A stretch of 64,000 nt of DNA. Source: Hortaea werneckii. Its lineage: Eukaryota > Ascomycota > Dothideomycetes > Mycosphaerellales > Teratosphaeriaceae. Made by a program: the position numbers and the translations under genes. The stretch is from assembly GCA_037044905.1 (NCBI GenBank), contig JBAOKB010000090.1, positions 62,001 through 126,000 of the forward strand, given 5' to 3'. The first letter of the stretch is position 1. Each line of letters opens with the position of its first letter. The notes below the pieces were generated by a model. The model made no database searches, was not told the origin of the DNA, and saw nothing but the letters and a program-made list of their open reading frames with translations. Shown here in pieces: positions 11,148 through 21,300 of this stretch.

Positions 11148-12304
11148 TCACAGCTTCGACTTTCCACCCAGCACTACGCCTTCAATCCACTTCTGAATCG
11201 TGTCGTTAGTCTGCTCAGGCGTATGCCACAGAGCCCAATGGCTCGCAGGAACTTCAGCCCTCGTGAGGTTAGGAATCGCCTTCTCCATGCCTTGGCTAAG
11301 CTTCGGGATCAGGATTCCATCGTACTTGGCCTGGATAAACAGTACAGGCTGCGGGAGATGATTGCGCGTCGCGGCTGGGATATTCTGATCCTGTTCCCAG
11401 TTCAGACGCCGTGTGCGGTACCAGTTACAAGGGCCTTCGAAACCGGTCTTGGTGAATTGTTGCACGTAGAAGTCCATATCCTAAAAAAAAAAAAAACACA
11501 TCAAACGTCAGCAGCTCGTCTCTTGTGTTGACGACATGATTCACCCACCTCATCATCAAGCAAAGGCGTCTTCCCAAACTCCTCCGTCTCCACCAACTCC
11601 AAATCCACGCCCTTCTGCGGCGACATGAAAGGCTTCCCACTCTGCGCCTTCCCGCCATAAGCCCCATTCAAGAACTTCCTAATCCTCTTCTCATCCCTCC
11701 CCAAACACTTCTCCACCGGGTGCTCCGGACTCCCCCACTGAAGCTGATACCCAAAAACGTCCAACCCGCCTTTAACCAGCTCCTCCACGGACCTATACTC
11801 CGGCGTGACGGGGAAATACGGCGTCGCAACACTGAATACATGGCTCACCAGATCCGGATAGAACTGCGCAACGCGGTAGACGACAGCACCGCCCCAATCG
11901 TGACCACCGAGGATGATCTGCGGGATCCCCTGCTGCCGGGCCAGTTCCGCGATGGCGTCCGCGTGGATCTTGAACGTGTAGTCCTTGAGGTCCGGGGAGA
12001 AGCCGGTGTCGCCGTAGCCCATGCAGTCGAGGGCGATGCAGCGGAGGCCTTGTGCTAGGAGCATGGGGATTTGGTATTTCCAGGCGAGGGAGAGGTCCGG
12101 GAAGCCGTGGATTAGGATGCAGGTGCCTTTGGCTTCGCCTGAGGGGTGGGCGTCGAGATAGTCTTGCGGTCGTGTCAGTATTGGGTTGGGGGGGTGGGAA
12201 GGGGGAGGAGTAGGAGGAGGTGACTTACGCCAGCGACGGCCATTGAGTTGGGCAAATTGACTTTGGACTCTTGGGTCGTTTGGTTTGATTTTGTCGAGAG
12301 GCAT
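11148..12304 (-). CDS. Soluble epoxide hydrolase, alpha/beta-hydrolase fold
   Basis: Predicted to hydrolyse epoxides to diols through an aspartyl-ester intermediate. Three exons (12229-12304, 11549-12162, 11148-11480) give 340 residues; introns are 12163-12228 (GTAAGT...CAAG) and 11481-11548 (GTGGGT...polyT-AG). Family landmarks: NGRRWHYLDA at exon junction 1, oxyanion-hole HGFPDL, nucleophile Asp in GGHDWGG, the two lid tyrosines expected for this class (in FGYQLQW and in CNWYR), a candidate acid in QAKYDGILIP and catalytic His in ASHWALWHTPEQ. All catalytic positions are present, so an active enzyme is likely. Reading through intron 1 inserts a proline-rich stretch that breaks the conserved RRWHY junction, which is why the intron was called. 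Physiological substrate unknown; detoxification is the usual suggestion. It converges on THI6 with about 80 bp between stops. Confidence 0.92.
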
Positions 12305-12792
12305 TGTAATTATTTCAGCAGATCAGTAACGGCAGCGTCTTTTGTATGCAATGGCGATGTTTATGGGGCTGGATTGAAAGGGAAGTGCAGTTGCTTTTAT
12401 ATAAACTCTGGGAGCTATGCTGTAGCCGAGGTCAATTACTGTCCCATACTAGGTAGGATCTGGACAGTTCAAGCTCACATTAATAATACATACGTGACTC
12501 ACGGACAGACCTCGCATTCAGAACGGATGAAGTGAACTCCGCAGACTTGATTGTTACCTGGAAGGATTTGCATCCCATACGGCCGAAAGCGTGGAAGCGG
12601 ACACGGGCGAGACAAGTACAGCAGGAACAGGCAGTCTAGGGAGCTTGATCAAGGGTCTTGGCGACAACCCATATTCGGGCCTATTAAACATCGCATACTT
12701 CTATCATGCCAAGGGATCCTCTATGCGAGAAAGACGAACAAAGCATACATATCGGGTATCAAGCTATCATGAATTGCACAAGCGCGACCAGT
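12305..12792. other. Intergenic upstream of the epoxide hydrolase
   Basis: About 490 bp holding the epoxide hydrolase promoter and the 3' end of the next reverse-strand gene. No coding or RNA feature was recognised. Confidence 0.55.
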
Positions 12793-13968
12793 CTAGTAGA
12801 TGACTGTATCCTCCTCACCTTCCACCACATGATCGCCATGTTCATCCACCTCATTGTTCTCCTGCTCCTGCTTCTGGCCAGATGAGCCTGCCGCCGTTTC
12901 ATTCTGTTCTGGCTCATGCGGCTCTTCGGCTGGTCCTTCTTCCTTCTTCGGTTCAGCGGGTTGCGAATCCTGAACCTCCTCTGCAGGGGGTTGAGTCACA
13001 GCTTCCGGAGACGGTTGATCTGACATCTTCTTGTCCCCGTCTTTCTGTTCCTCCTCACGAGCCTCTTTTCCAGAACCATCATCTTGCTTGTGTCCGCTCT
13101 CGACGCCTTGCATCGCTTCGTCACGTGCCGGCGTTGACACTTCCCCTTCCTTCCTATTCTCCCACTCCTCTAGCTCCCTATCGACCTCATCCTTCGCCTT
13201 CCGAATCTGCTCATCGATCACATCCTCCTCCTCCGATCTCAGCTCCCACGGCCGATATAGTATCTTCGGCTCGGCCTTAGTCTGCAAGAAGTTGGCCTGG
13301 TCCAGCATCTGCCTATGCCGGGCCTTCATGATTTCCTCGTCTACTTCGTCACGTTGAACTTTCTTCCTATGCTCCCGCAATCGCTCCGTCCGTCGCGCCT
13401 TGTCCTCCTGTACTTCTTCATCTTGCTTCTGGAGCTCTGCTTTACGTCGCGTTTCGATCTCCTGTCGTCGCTTGCTCGTACGATCGGACGGCTGGTTGAG
13501 GTTGCCTAGCAGTGCGCCAAATAGACGCTTCGAACGTTTCTTCTCGTCTACCGCGCCGGTCTTTCTGGGCGCGCTCTTCGGCTCTTGGGGCTTGGAGGTG
13601 TCATTGGTGTCGGCTGGGGTGTCGTGCTTCTGCTCTGCAGTTTCGGTGCTGTTGACGGGGTGGTCGGTTCTCTCATGGCTCGGCGACCGTCGCTGTCGTT
13701 TGCTGTCTGGCTCCTCATCTTCGCTTGCGCGCCTCTTTAAGCCATTGGCGTTTGGCGATTCGGATACTGTCGTCGGCGGCGCGACTGTTCTGCGAGTGCT
13801 GTTAGCAGGCCTTCTTCCTCGCAGCAAGCTTGCGCGTATGTACATTTCAGACATGGCTGCCACCGAGTTCGTGGCCGTCGCGAGTAGTGTTTGGTCAAAT
13901 GTGGTGCAGTTGTTTGTCTTGGTTTCACATGCATGCTCAAGCGGGACGCGGGAATGCCAAGCCTCCAT
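12793..13968 (-). CDS. Pinin/SDK/MemA-domain protein, splicing-associated
   Basis: Likely nuclear protein of the pinin family, which in other eukaryotes binds SR proteins and the exon-junction/ASAP-PSAP machinery. The frame starting at 13968 gives 391 residues, but the second ATG at 13854 (MSEMYIRASLLRG) is an equally likely start, giving 353. The N-terminal third has a basic Lys-Arg patch after an acidic SEDEEPDSKRQRR stretch. The pinin core begins at about residue 145 with KRLFGALLGNLNQ and continues as a strongly charged helical region (KRRQEIETRRKAELQ..., then LREHRKKVQRDEVDEEI) ending near KILYRPWELRSEEED, both family landmarks. The C-terminus is a long acidic Glu/Gln/Pro-rich tail. No intron was found; one close to the start cannot be excluded because the sequence before the core is not conserved. 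Confidence 0.85.
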   Translation of the reverse strand: MEAWHSRVPLEHACETKTNNCTTFDQTLLATATNSVAAMSEMYIRASLLRGRRPANSTRRTVAPPTTVSESPNANGLKRRASEDEEPDSKRQRRSPSHERTDHPVNSTETAEQKHDTPADTNDTSKPQEPKSAPRKTGAVDEKKRSKRLFGALLGNLNQPSDRTSKRRQEIETRRKAELQKQDEEVQEDKARRTERLREHRKKVQRDEVDEEIMKARHRQMLDQANFLQTKAEPKILYRPWELRSEEEDVIDEQIRKAKDEVDRELEEWENRKEGEVSTPARDEAMQGVESGHKQDDGSGKEAREEEQKDGDKKMSDQPSPEAVTQPPAEEVQDSQPAEPKKEEGPAEEPHEPEQNETAAGSSGQKQEQENNEVDEHGDHVVEGEEDTVIY

Positions 13969-15733
13969 GCTAGGGTTGGGGTAGGAGGGAACAACGTTCG
14001 GATGCTCTTCATCCGACGTGGAAATCTGAGCAAGTCAGACGCCGTAACATTTGAGCTTCATTTGGGCTTATAGGTCTTACAGGCGAATGCTGCAATCGTT
14101 GATGTTCGACTGAGATTGCGCTGCATATTACCGGAGAATGTCTGGTATTATCTTAGAACCTCCCTGAAGTATAAACCAATTCGCCTCTAAAGTACAATCT
14201 CGCATAGCCTACAGGAAGCCACTTCATAGGAGATTGAGGACAGAGGTACTAAGCACTAGAAGGGGGATCTTTTGGGCGACATTAGTTCCACCGACACTTG
14301 AGGTTCCTACTGTATGCCTCTTTGGCTTCCGTAAGTAATCGCCAAGCTCGTCGTCGAGTGCCTGGCCGTCTTCTTAGTGGCGAATGGACGATCCTTGATT
14401 TGAATGGAAAGGTTCTGAATCGGTCATAGCACTGTATCATACGTGCAAATACGCTTATCTGGGCGGAAATTCGAATACCTTTAGTTGGCAGGGCGCTGCA
14501 CTGCTGTAGCTCAATCACGCAAGGGTCGACGATCCTAGACTTGGGAATCCACTTCTGGATATATCGTTATGTGGTAATACTACAAGCCTAATGATTGTTG
14601 AGGAGTTTGATACCACTGCTAAAAGCTGTCAGTCCTCGATCTTCGCCAAGTATTTCGAGCACTCTAAGAGGTCGATACCGTTCAAGAATATCTGTCCTTC
14701 TGCGACTGAGCCTGTGCTGGTATTGAGCTTTTGTGCAACAGGTTGGCTGCATGTAGTGATCTGGAAATGATTTTGAAATTTCACAAGCCATTTCTACTAT
14801 GCTCAAGTCCGCTTGCTTTGCATGAATATTGGCCCTTTTTCAAAGGCGCTATGGATTCTGAATGGGGAACCAGCTACCGGCAACTGCAGAGTTGCTTTGC
14901 GTGTGACAGATCCCCGTGTAGATCGCCTGTGATTACTTTTGGTTGGAGTTTGGCGCAGAACAAGGAGATTTGGGTCCCCTGAGAGACTAAAAGGAATCTG
15001 CAAGGTAAGCAGCCGCTCTGGCGAAGGAACAACAATCACCACACAGGCGCCGCCAATACTGTCCGTACACCAAGCCATATTCATTGGAGACACGGATGTG
15101 CCTTTCTTGCCATAAATTCCCGAGGTTGCCTATCTAACGCGGCAGATGCTCGGGAAACATCATGGCACAGTGAGTCCAACGACGCGAGGCTTGCCAGGTA
15201 GGGGGCTGATGACGAGCGGTTTTTGAATTTGTTAAAGAAAAATGAATTGATATCCACTGTTGGCGCATCGTAAGATGTAAATCCCACCCGTGGACACGCG
15301 TGATACCTTTAGCTCGCTTAGGCTTCACCGATAACGCCTAGATCCGCCCGCTTACCGCGGCTGCCGCTTGGATTTGCCGATCTCGGTGGTCTTCGCCGCC
15401 TGATCATGACGCTTTGGATTTGCGACAACATCACTAGTTGGGAGCTGGCTGCACGAGTGGAACAACGCATCCCACGCGTCCTTGTCCACTCAGGATCTGA
15501 TATCGCATTCGCCGCGCCACGCGCGTGAGACCTTACATGCGTAGCCACGTGTGCGCCCGATATCCGCCGAGCTGCTGCGGCGTGACAGGAGCAGGTAGCT
15601 GTGGTGGTTGTAGGAGGTACAGCACGGCTCCGGTCTAGCTGGCCGAGCTGCCAAAAGTGGCGAGGCCCGCAAGGCTCAAGGTGGGTCACTTCTCGTCGTC
15701 TTTTAACTACCTTGCCGCCCGCCGTCCCTTGCG
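13969..15733. other. Divergent intergenic, pinin-like gene / siderophore transporter
   Basis: About 1.8 kb with only short, unrelated open frames. It should hold two promoters. The right end contains GATA-type elements described separately (15495 and 15734). A tRNA-like patch near 14505-14550 was examined and rejected. Confidence 0.55.
15495..15503 (+). promoter_or_regulatory. Degenerate GATA-type iron-repressor site
   Basis: Reads ATCTGATAT, eight of nine matches to ATCWGATAA, the site bound by fungal SreA/SRE/Urbs1-type GATA repressors of siderophore genes. It lies about 320 bp upstream of the siderophore transporter start. On its own a match this short is weak; it gains weight from the perfect site nearer the gene. 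Confidence 0.35.
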
Positions 15734-15742
15734 TTATCTGAT
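15734..15742 (-). promoter_or_regulatory. Perfect ATCWGATAA iron-repressor (SreA-type) site
   Basis: The + strand reads TTATCTGAT, whose complement is ATCAGATAA. This is an exact match to the extended GATA site used by SreA-family repressors to shut siderophore genes in high iron. It sits 77 bp before the preferred ATG of the siderophore transporter at 15819. A further GATAA core follows near 15772. Confidence 0.6.
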
Positions 15743-15818
15743 CATCTCTCCCACCCCCGGTGATAAACCACACCAACGGAAACCTCCTCAGACATCGCAG
15801 CTTGATGCTGTCCCAAGT

Positions 15819-17888
15819 ATGGCTGGGGAAGGCACCAGCAGCTTTTATGGAACATTTTCTTCTGGACAGCATGAGTCTAACAACCCCAACTTCGCAGGCC
15901 CGGGTTCCAACGGCTTTGCGGAGGAACGATCCACCGCCGGCCACGAGAAACGTAGCACCGACAACATGATCCCGTTTGACGAGCGCGAACATGACCCGGA
16001 TGATTTCGATACCGAGAGTCGTGCTTCGACTCAGCCAGGCGTAAAGCGGGTTGAAGCCATAGCAACGACATGGACCAAGGCCAGTCTCTACGTCGCCTAT
16101 CTGGGTATCGCATTATTAGCATGCTCGACCTCGCTCGAAAGCCAAACAACGACCAACCTGACCATCTACGCAACCAGCGCTTTCTCTGCGCACTCACTGG
16201 TATCCACTGTGCTCGTCGTTCAAGGCGTAGTGCTGTCTGTCGTCAAACCGCCTATGTCCAAGATTGCAGATGTATTCGGCCGCTTTGAAGCATTCAGTCT
16301 CTCGGTCTTCATCTACGTGATCGGATACGTGCAGCAGGCAGCGGCCAATAACGTCAAGACGTATGCTGCAGCCCAAATTTTCTACTCTGCAGGTCAGACA
16401 GGGCTGCAGATACTTGTGCAGATCTTTATCGCCGACACCAGCGATCTGCTGAACCGCGCGTTGATTGTTACACTGCCGGACATTCCCTTCCTTGTCAATG
16501 TCTGGATAGGACCGCCTTTGGCCGATACTATCTTGCAACGGTTGAGCTGGAGATGGGGCTATGGCATATGGGCGATCGTGCTGCCGGTCGCATTCTGTCC
16601 TTTGGCGCTCGTCCTGTACCTGAACCAGGTCAAGGCAGCAAGAAAAGGCCTGCTACCGCCGTCGCTGTTCCAAGGACAGAGCAAGTGGAAGACCATCAAA
16701 AGCGTCTGGTTTGAGCTGGATGCTTTCGGCTTGCTCCTGATCTGCTTTGGATTCTCACTCATCCTCATACCGTTGACGATTGGAAAGAAGACAAGTTGGA
16801 ACGACCCTAGCTTGATTGCGATGTTGGTCGTTGGAGCTGTATGCGTTATCGGATTTCCATTCTGGGAACGAAGTAAGACTCTTGCTCCCAAAGCATTCTT
16901 CCCTAAGGGCCTGGCCAAGAACAAGACGGTGGTCGCAGGACTGGCATTTGCATTCTTCTATTTCAGTGAGTCAGATCTCATCTATCCATCCGTTAACATT
17001 GCTAACCAGATTGCAGTGGCGTTCTACCTTTCCGTCTATCCATACTTCCAATCCTACCTCCTGGTGGTCAAGGGCCTTGATGTCGCCCAAGCCGGCCATA
17101 TCATACAGATCTTCACCTTCGCCGCCACCGTTACCTCTATCTTGGTTTCGCTACTCATAAAGTACACTGGAAGATACCGCCAGTTCGTCACGATCGGTGC
17201 TTGCGTCTATGTCGCAGGACTCGTGCTCATGGTGTTCTTCCGAACCCAGGAATCATCCATCGGTGCTATCATTGGAGCTCAGATCTTGATCGGAGTGGGT
17301 GGTGGCATTTGCCACGGTCCAGCACAGCTTGGTGTTCAGGCATCAGCAAGTCATCAAGAAGTTGCAGCTGCTACTGCGGCGTTTCTAACATTGCTCGAGA
17401 TAGGCGGAGCATTTGGCTCTGCCATTTCTGGAGCAATCTGGAGCGGAAACGTCCTTGACAAGCTTAAGCTATACCTTCCCGAGGAGACAAAGGCACGTGC
17501 GGAAGACATATACGGGAACATCGGCCTCGCTGCGAACGGGTGGCCCATGGGCGATCCAACGCGGGAAGCTATCAATCGCGCGTATCAGGAGACAATGACC
17601 ATGATTCTGATGGTAGCGGTCTGCGTGGCAATCCCATGCATCTTTTTGAGTCTTTTGATGAAAGACTACAAACTGGACGAGATCGATCAGCACGTTAAGG
17701 GGGTAGTGATTGGCTCAGTCCAGGACAACACCGACCATCACGCGGAAGCTGGACCGTCAAACAGCGCATCAACTCACCTGCTGGCCAGGCCTAGTCACGA
17801 CTTTGACGAAGAAACGAACATAGATTTTAGCTCACAAGGAAGACGAGCTGCATCGCTTTTGGGCAAGCAGAAGAACAGAAGAGCATAG
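15819..17888 (+). CDS. Siderophore-iron transporter (SIT/ARN family, MFS)
   Basis: Plasma-membrane or vesicular importer of ferric siderophores. I prefer the ATG at 15819 (MAGEGTSSF): the open frame extends up to 15657 but would then run through the GATA site and has no family resemblance. An intron at 16966-17016 (GTGAGT, GCTAAC, CAG) is 51 nt long and lacks an in-frame stop; removing it restores FFYFM-AFYLSVYPYFQSYL. The spliced product has 672 residues. SIT features: WTKASLYVAYLGIALLA before helix 1, the extracellular SLESQTTTNLTIYATS, SKIADVFGRFEAF, QIFYSAGQTGLQIL, DTSDLLNRAL, and about 14 hydrophobic segments with a final QLGVQASASHQEVAAAT loop. Which siderophore it carries cannot be told. 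The upstream SreA-type site predicts induction under iron starvation. No siderophore synthetase neighbours it. Confidence 0.92.
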   Translation: MAGEGTSSFYGTFSSGQHESNNPNFAGPGSNGFAEERSTAGHEKRSTDNMIPFDEREHDPDDFDTESRASTQPGVKRVEAIATTWTKASLYVAYLGIALLACSTSLESQTTTNLTIYATSAFSAHSLVSTVLVVQGVVLSVVKPPMSKIADVFGRFEAFSLSVFIYVIGYVQQAAANNVKTYAAAQIFYSAGQTGLQILVQIFIADTSDLLNRALIVTLPDIPFLVNVWIGPPLADTILQRLSWRWGYGIWAIVLPVAFCPLALVLYLNQVKAARKGLLPPSLFQGQSKWKTIKSVWFELDAFGLLLICFGFSLILIPLTIGKKTSWNDPSLIAMLVVGAVCVIGFPFWERSKTLAPKAFFPKGLAKNKTVVAGLAFAFFYFSESDLIYPSVNIANQIAVAFYLSVYPYFQSYLLVVKGLDVAQAGHIIQIFTFAATVTSILVSLLIKYTGRYRQFVTIGACVYVAGLVLMVFFRTQESSIGAIIGAQILIGVGGGICHGPAQLGVQASASHQEVAAATAAFLTLLEIGGAFGSAISGAIWSGNVLDKLKLYLPEETKARAEDIYGNIGLAANGWPMGDPTREAINRAYQETMTMILMVAVCVAIPCIFLSLLMKDYKLDEIDQHVKGVVIGSVQDNTDHHAEAGPSNSASTHLLARPSHDFDEETNIDFSSQGRRAASLLGKQKNRRA

Positions 17889-18351
17889 CGTGCCTCCGAA
17901 TCTTCTGCATTACAGCATGCACTCACCGTCCACGACGACGTGAGGGCGATTGAAGCATTTGCAACGATCAGATTCCTAAGCGGAGCTCATTTTCAGGCTG
18001 CGCGGGGTTATGGTACCATGACATTACGGAGAAGTAGCAAGAAGGAACGAGTGCGCGTAGACTTGCATGGCTTTTGAGCGTTCTAAACAGCCGGCATGGT
18101 GATGAACTTTTTTACGAATGGGATAGACACGTTTTGCGGTTTGGGATACCCGGGAATGCATATGGTTAGGGGCGTATGTAGAGATGTCACACTTTCAACC
18201 CCAGCTCTTGACATGCAATACACCCCTGCCAATCGCTTGACTTGCGTGAATACTATAGTGGTCAAGGGGTCACGATGAAGGTGAGACATGGAGAACTAGC
18301 CAAAATGCACAAATGTTTCCTCACATATGTAACTCATCTCTCGACACATAA
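17889..18351. other. Intergenic, convergent 3' ends
   Basis: About 460 bp between the stop codons of the siderophore transporter and the four-repeat protein. No coding exon, RNA or repeat was recognised. Confidence 0.55.
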
Positions 18352-21300
18352 CTACACATTCCTCGGCCCCTTCAGCCGCGTCTCCTGCACCCACACTTCA
18401 AGACTCTTCCCATCTTCCTCCTCCACCATCTCCCGGAAAAGCGGAATATCCTTCCCCCCTCCCCCTTCATACTTCTCCCTAAACCCCCTCATCAGACCCG
18501 CGCGCTCCACATCCCTCACAGTCAGGTTGATAGTCCCCGGACGATAAGTCTTGGAGATAAAATGACGCATCGCTGCATCGTTCGCCAGATCCGGGGTCGT
18601 GTAGACGGTGTCCCCGACGACTTTTTGTTTCTGGGTTTCATGGAGGGTGAGGACTTCTTTCTGGGTCGTGAGGTCGGTTTCCTCGTCGAGGATGGGATCG
18701 ATCTCCTTCTCCGTCACACTAACGGTGTTCGTCGAGCGTGCTGTTTCGGTCCGTCGTTGCATGATTGTGTAAGTGGGACGATTGACCCAGGCCACGGAAT
18801 CAGAAGGGCGGATCTGTTCTTGGAAGCTGCGCTGGTACTCTTGGACGCGCACTTGGACGGTTCCGGCGGCTGGGGAGTCGAGCGTGTAGAGTATGCCGCT
18901 GTTGAAGTTCTGGCGGTTGAGTGACCAGTCGTCGCCGGCGTGGATGGCGTCGTTCAGTTGCCTGTCGTGCGCGACGAGGGCTTGCTTCGACGCTATTGCG
19001 GCTGCTTTCAAGCGGTCTGTCTGGGGCTCGCCGTAGGTTATCCAGTCCTTCTCGTCGATCGTAATGTCCTCTTCGCTGCTGGTGATCTCACGACGTTCGA
19101 CTTGGTAGATGAAGTGGCAGAAGTCTTCAGGTGAGAATTGGTCTTCTTCATCTTCGTCGGCATCCGTGTCGCTGTCTTCCTCGCGTAGCCGCTCCTCTCT
19201 GATCTCCTCCAAGTAATATCGGAATGCGGCTTCGTTCATTTGCTTGCCGGCGGTGGTGGGTCTTGATTCCTCAGCCATTGGCTGTGGCACGAAGGACCCT
19301 GGGCTTGTAGGTGGCGTGGACACATTCTGGTCCTCCCTTGAGCCGTAAGAGGAGGAATACGCTGAGCCCATATAGAAGCCCGGCTTCAGCTGTTGAGCAT
19401 GCGAAGCGGATTCCGGAGATCTGCTCCTCGTTTGAAAAGCGGACTCAATTCTCTCAACTGTGTTTTCAGAACTTCCGATCGAGCCCGTAGAGGCATACAA
19501 AGGCCATTTCCCATGGACCAAGCTGTTAAGCCGTCTTCGCGCTTCCTGGTCGCCGCTAGCCACAGATTCGAGCAGGTGAGTATCGATATCCAAGGGATCC
19601 AACAAAGCTTTAACAGACTTGCATCGTTCGTTGACCCACGAGTACGATCTATGGCGTCCAGTCTTCCGTCGGTAGGAACTGACAATGTTCTCGTAAGTGG
19701 CCCCTTTCTGCCTCTCCTGCACCATCATAACATCCTCTGGCAAAATCTCACCTACGTGAGAAGCGGTGACAGTAGAGTGAACCAGCTGATTTAGACGGGA
19801 GCAAGCCTCTTGGTCGCCATTTTCAACAGCATCGAGCAATGCACGATCTGCGTGGATTCCTGCGGCTTCCAATGCCCTCCTGGCCTGACTGCAGCGTTTG
19901 AGGACTGTTTTGATAACCATTGATCTTCCAGTTCTTTGTCTCAGGGCTTCAACCATCTCCGCTCCAGTCATACCCTCCTCCTTCCAACGAACAAGTCTGA
20001 TATCGTCAGCAGAGACGTGGCCGGGCTTGCGGTCATGGCCAGACCCTGTAGCCGGACGGTCGACTTTGACGTCTTTCTCAACACGAGGAACAGGCCAGAC
20101 ACCATGAACAAGTCTATTCAACTTCTCCCTCGCGGTGTCATCACCGGCCATAACCTGAGTAAGTAGAGAAGCGTCGACCTCGCTCTTCTCGATGGCTTCC
20201 TTGACGAGTTTGTATCGGACTCGAAGCAGAGGTTCCGAAACATTCTCGCCAGTTGAGATGGCGAAGTCCTGGACGATCTGTGACCAGAGCATACCTTTTC
20301 CTCTACTCACCAGCAATCGGATATCCTGTGGCGTCAGTTCGCCAAGTGGGTCCTTGCCTGGAGCCGCGATTCGAGGTTGATGGGTCACCACATTCGGGGC
20401 CTTCTCAGCATCTCTAGCGGCCTGCGGCATCAAATCGTCAAGCTCCCTCTTCGCTTCAACATCCCCAGTCCCGACTCTCGTAAGAAGCTCCATACTCGCT
20501 CCAACCCCATCCAGAGCCTCTTTGACCTGGCGATATCTTTTACGGAGAGTCTCCTCACATTTCTTCCTCCCCGTGGCCTCTTCGTAGTCCTCGATGATAT
20601 CTTGCCATTCGTTTCCGGCGTCGCGCCAGAAAAGCAACTTGATGTCTTCGGGACAGATATCGATGTGAGGTATATGGCTTTTCTTGGGGTTTTGGAGTTG
20701 CAGCGGCTCTGGCTGGGCGGACTTCACGCGAGTGATGGTCCCGCCTTGCTCAGCCATAGCTTTTAACGATGTTGGTTGAGCGGCCGATCTGTGGCGATTG
20801 AATGCGTTTGCATTTGCGTTCTGCCCGTACGGCTGGAGAGGCTCTGCTGGGACGTTTGCTGCTTTGAGCCTCTCAATTCCTGCCGAAGAAGTCGAAGAAA
20901 TAAGTTCATCTTCCTTCTCCTGCGCTCTTTCGTTCCGAGAAGCCCTTCCCAGCGAAAGCTGTCTATCGCGCAAATCTCCATTTGGTGAATGCCGAACTCC
21001 ATGCTGAGCATTCTCGATACCAGGATCCTGCTCACCCTCGATCCGGCGCTTCGAAACATCCTGCTTTCCCACTTCAACGGTACAATTATTCCGTTCATCG
21101 CGCCCAAAGAGCGTCTGAGCATCCTCTGAACGATGTCTTCCAGCCTCGAAACCTGACACCTGCTTGCTGTGAGTCGCAGCATCAGCAAGCCTGGAACTCA
21201 TAGCATTTTTATAAGCAGCCATATGTCTTTCTTTCTCTGCCTTCTTCGCCGCTTCCAATGCAAGCTTCTGCTCAGCTTCACGCACTAGAGCCGCTTGTCG

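Noticed and set aside
14505..14550. tRNA-like patch (TGTAGCTCAA near GGGTCGACGATCC)
   Set aside because: The A-box-like and B-box-like parts are only about 17 nt apart, and no acceptor or anticodon stem can be drawn.
15657..15818. N-terminal extension of the siderophore transporter (start MARPARLKV)
   Set aside because: The extension runs through the GATA element and has no family similarity; the ATG at 15819 is preferred.
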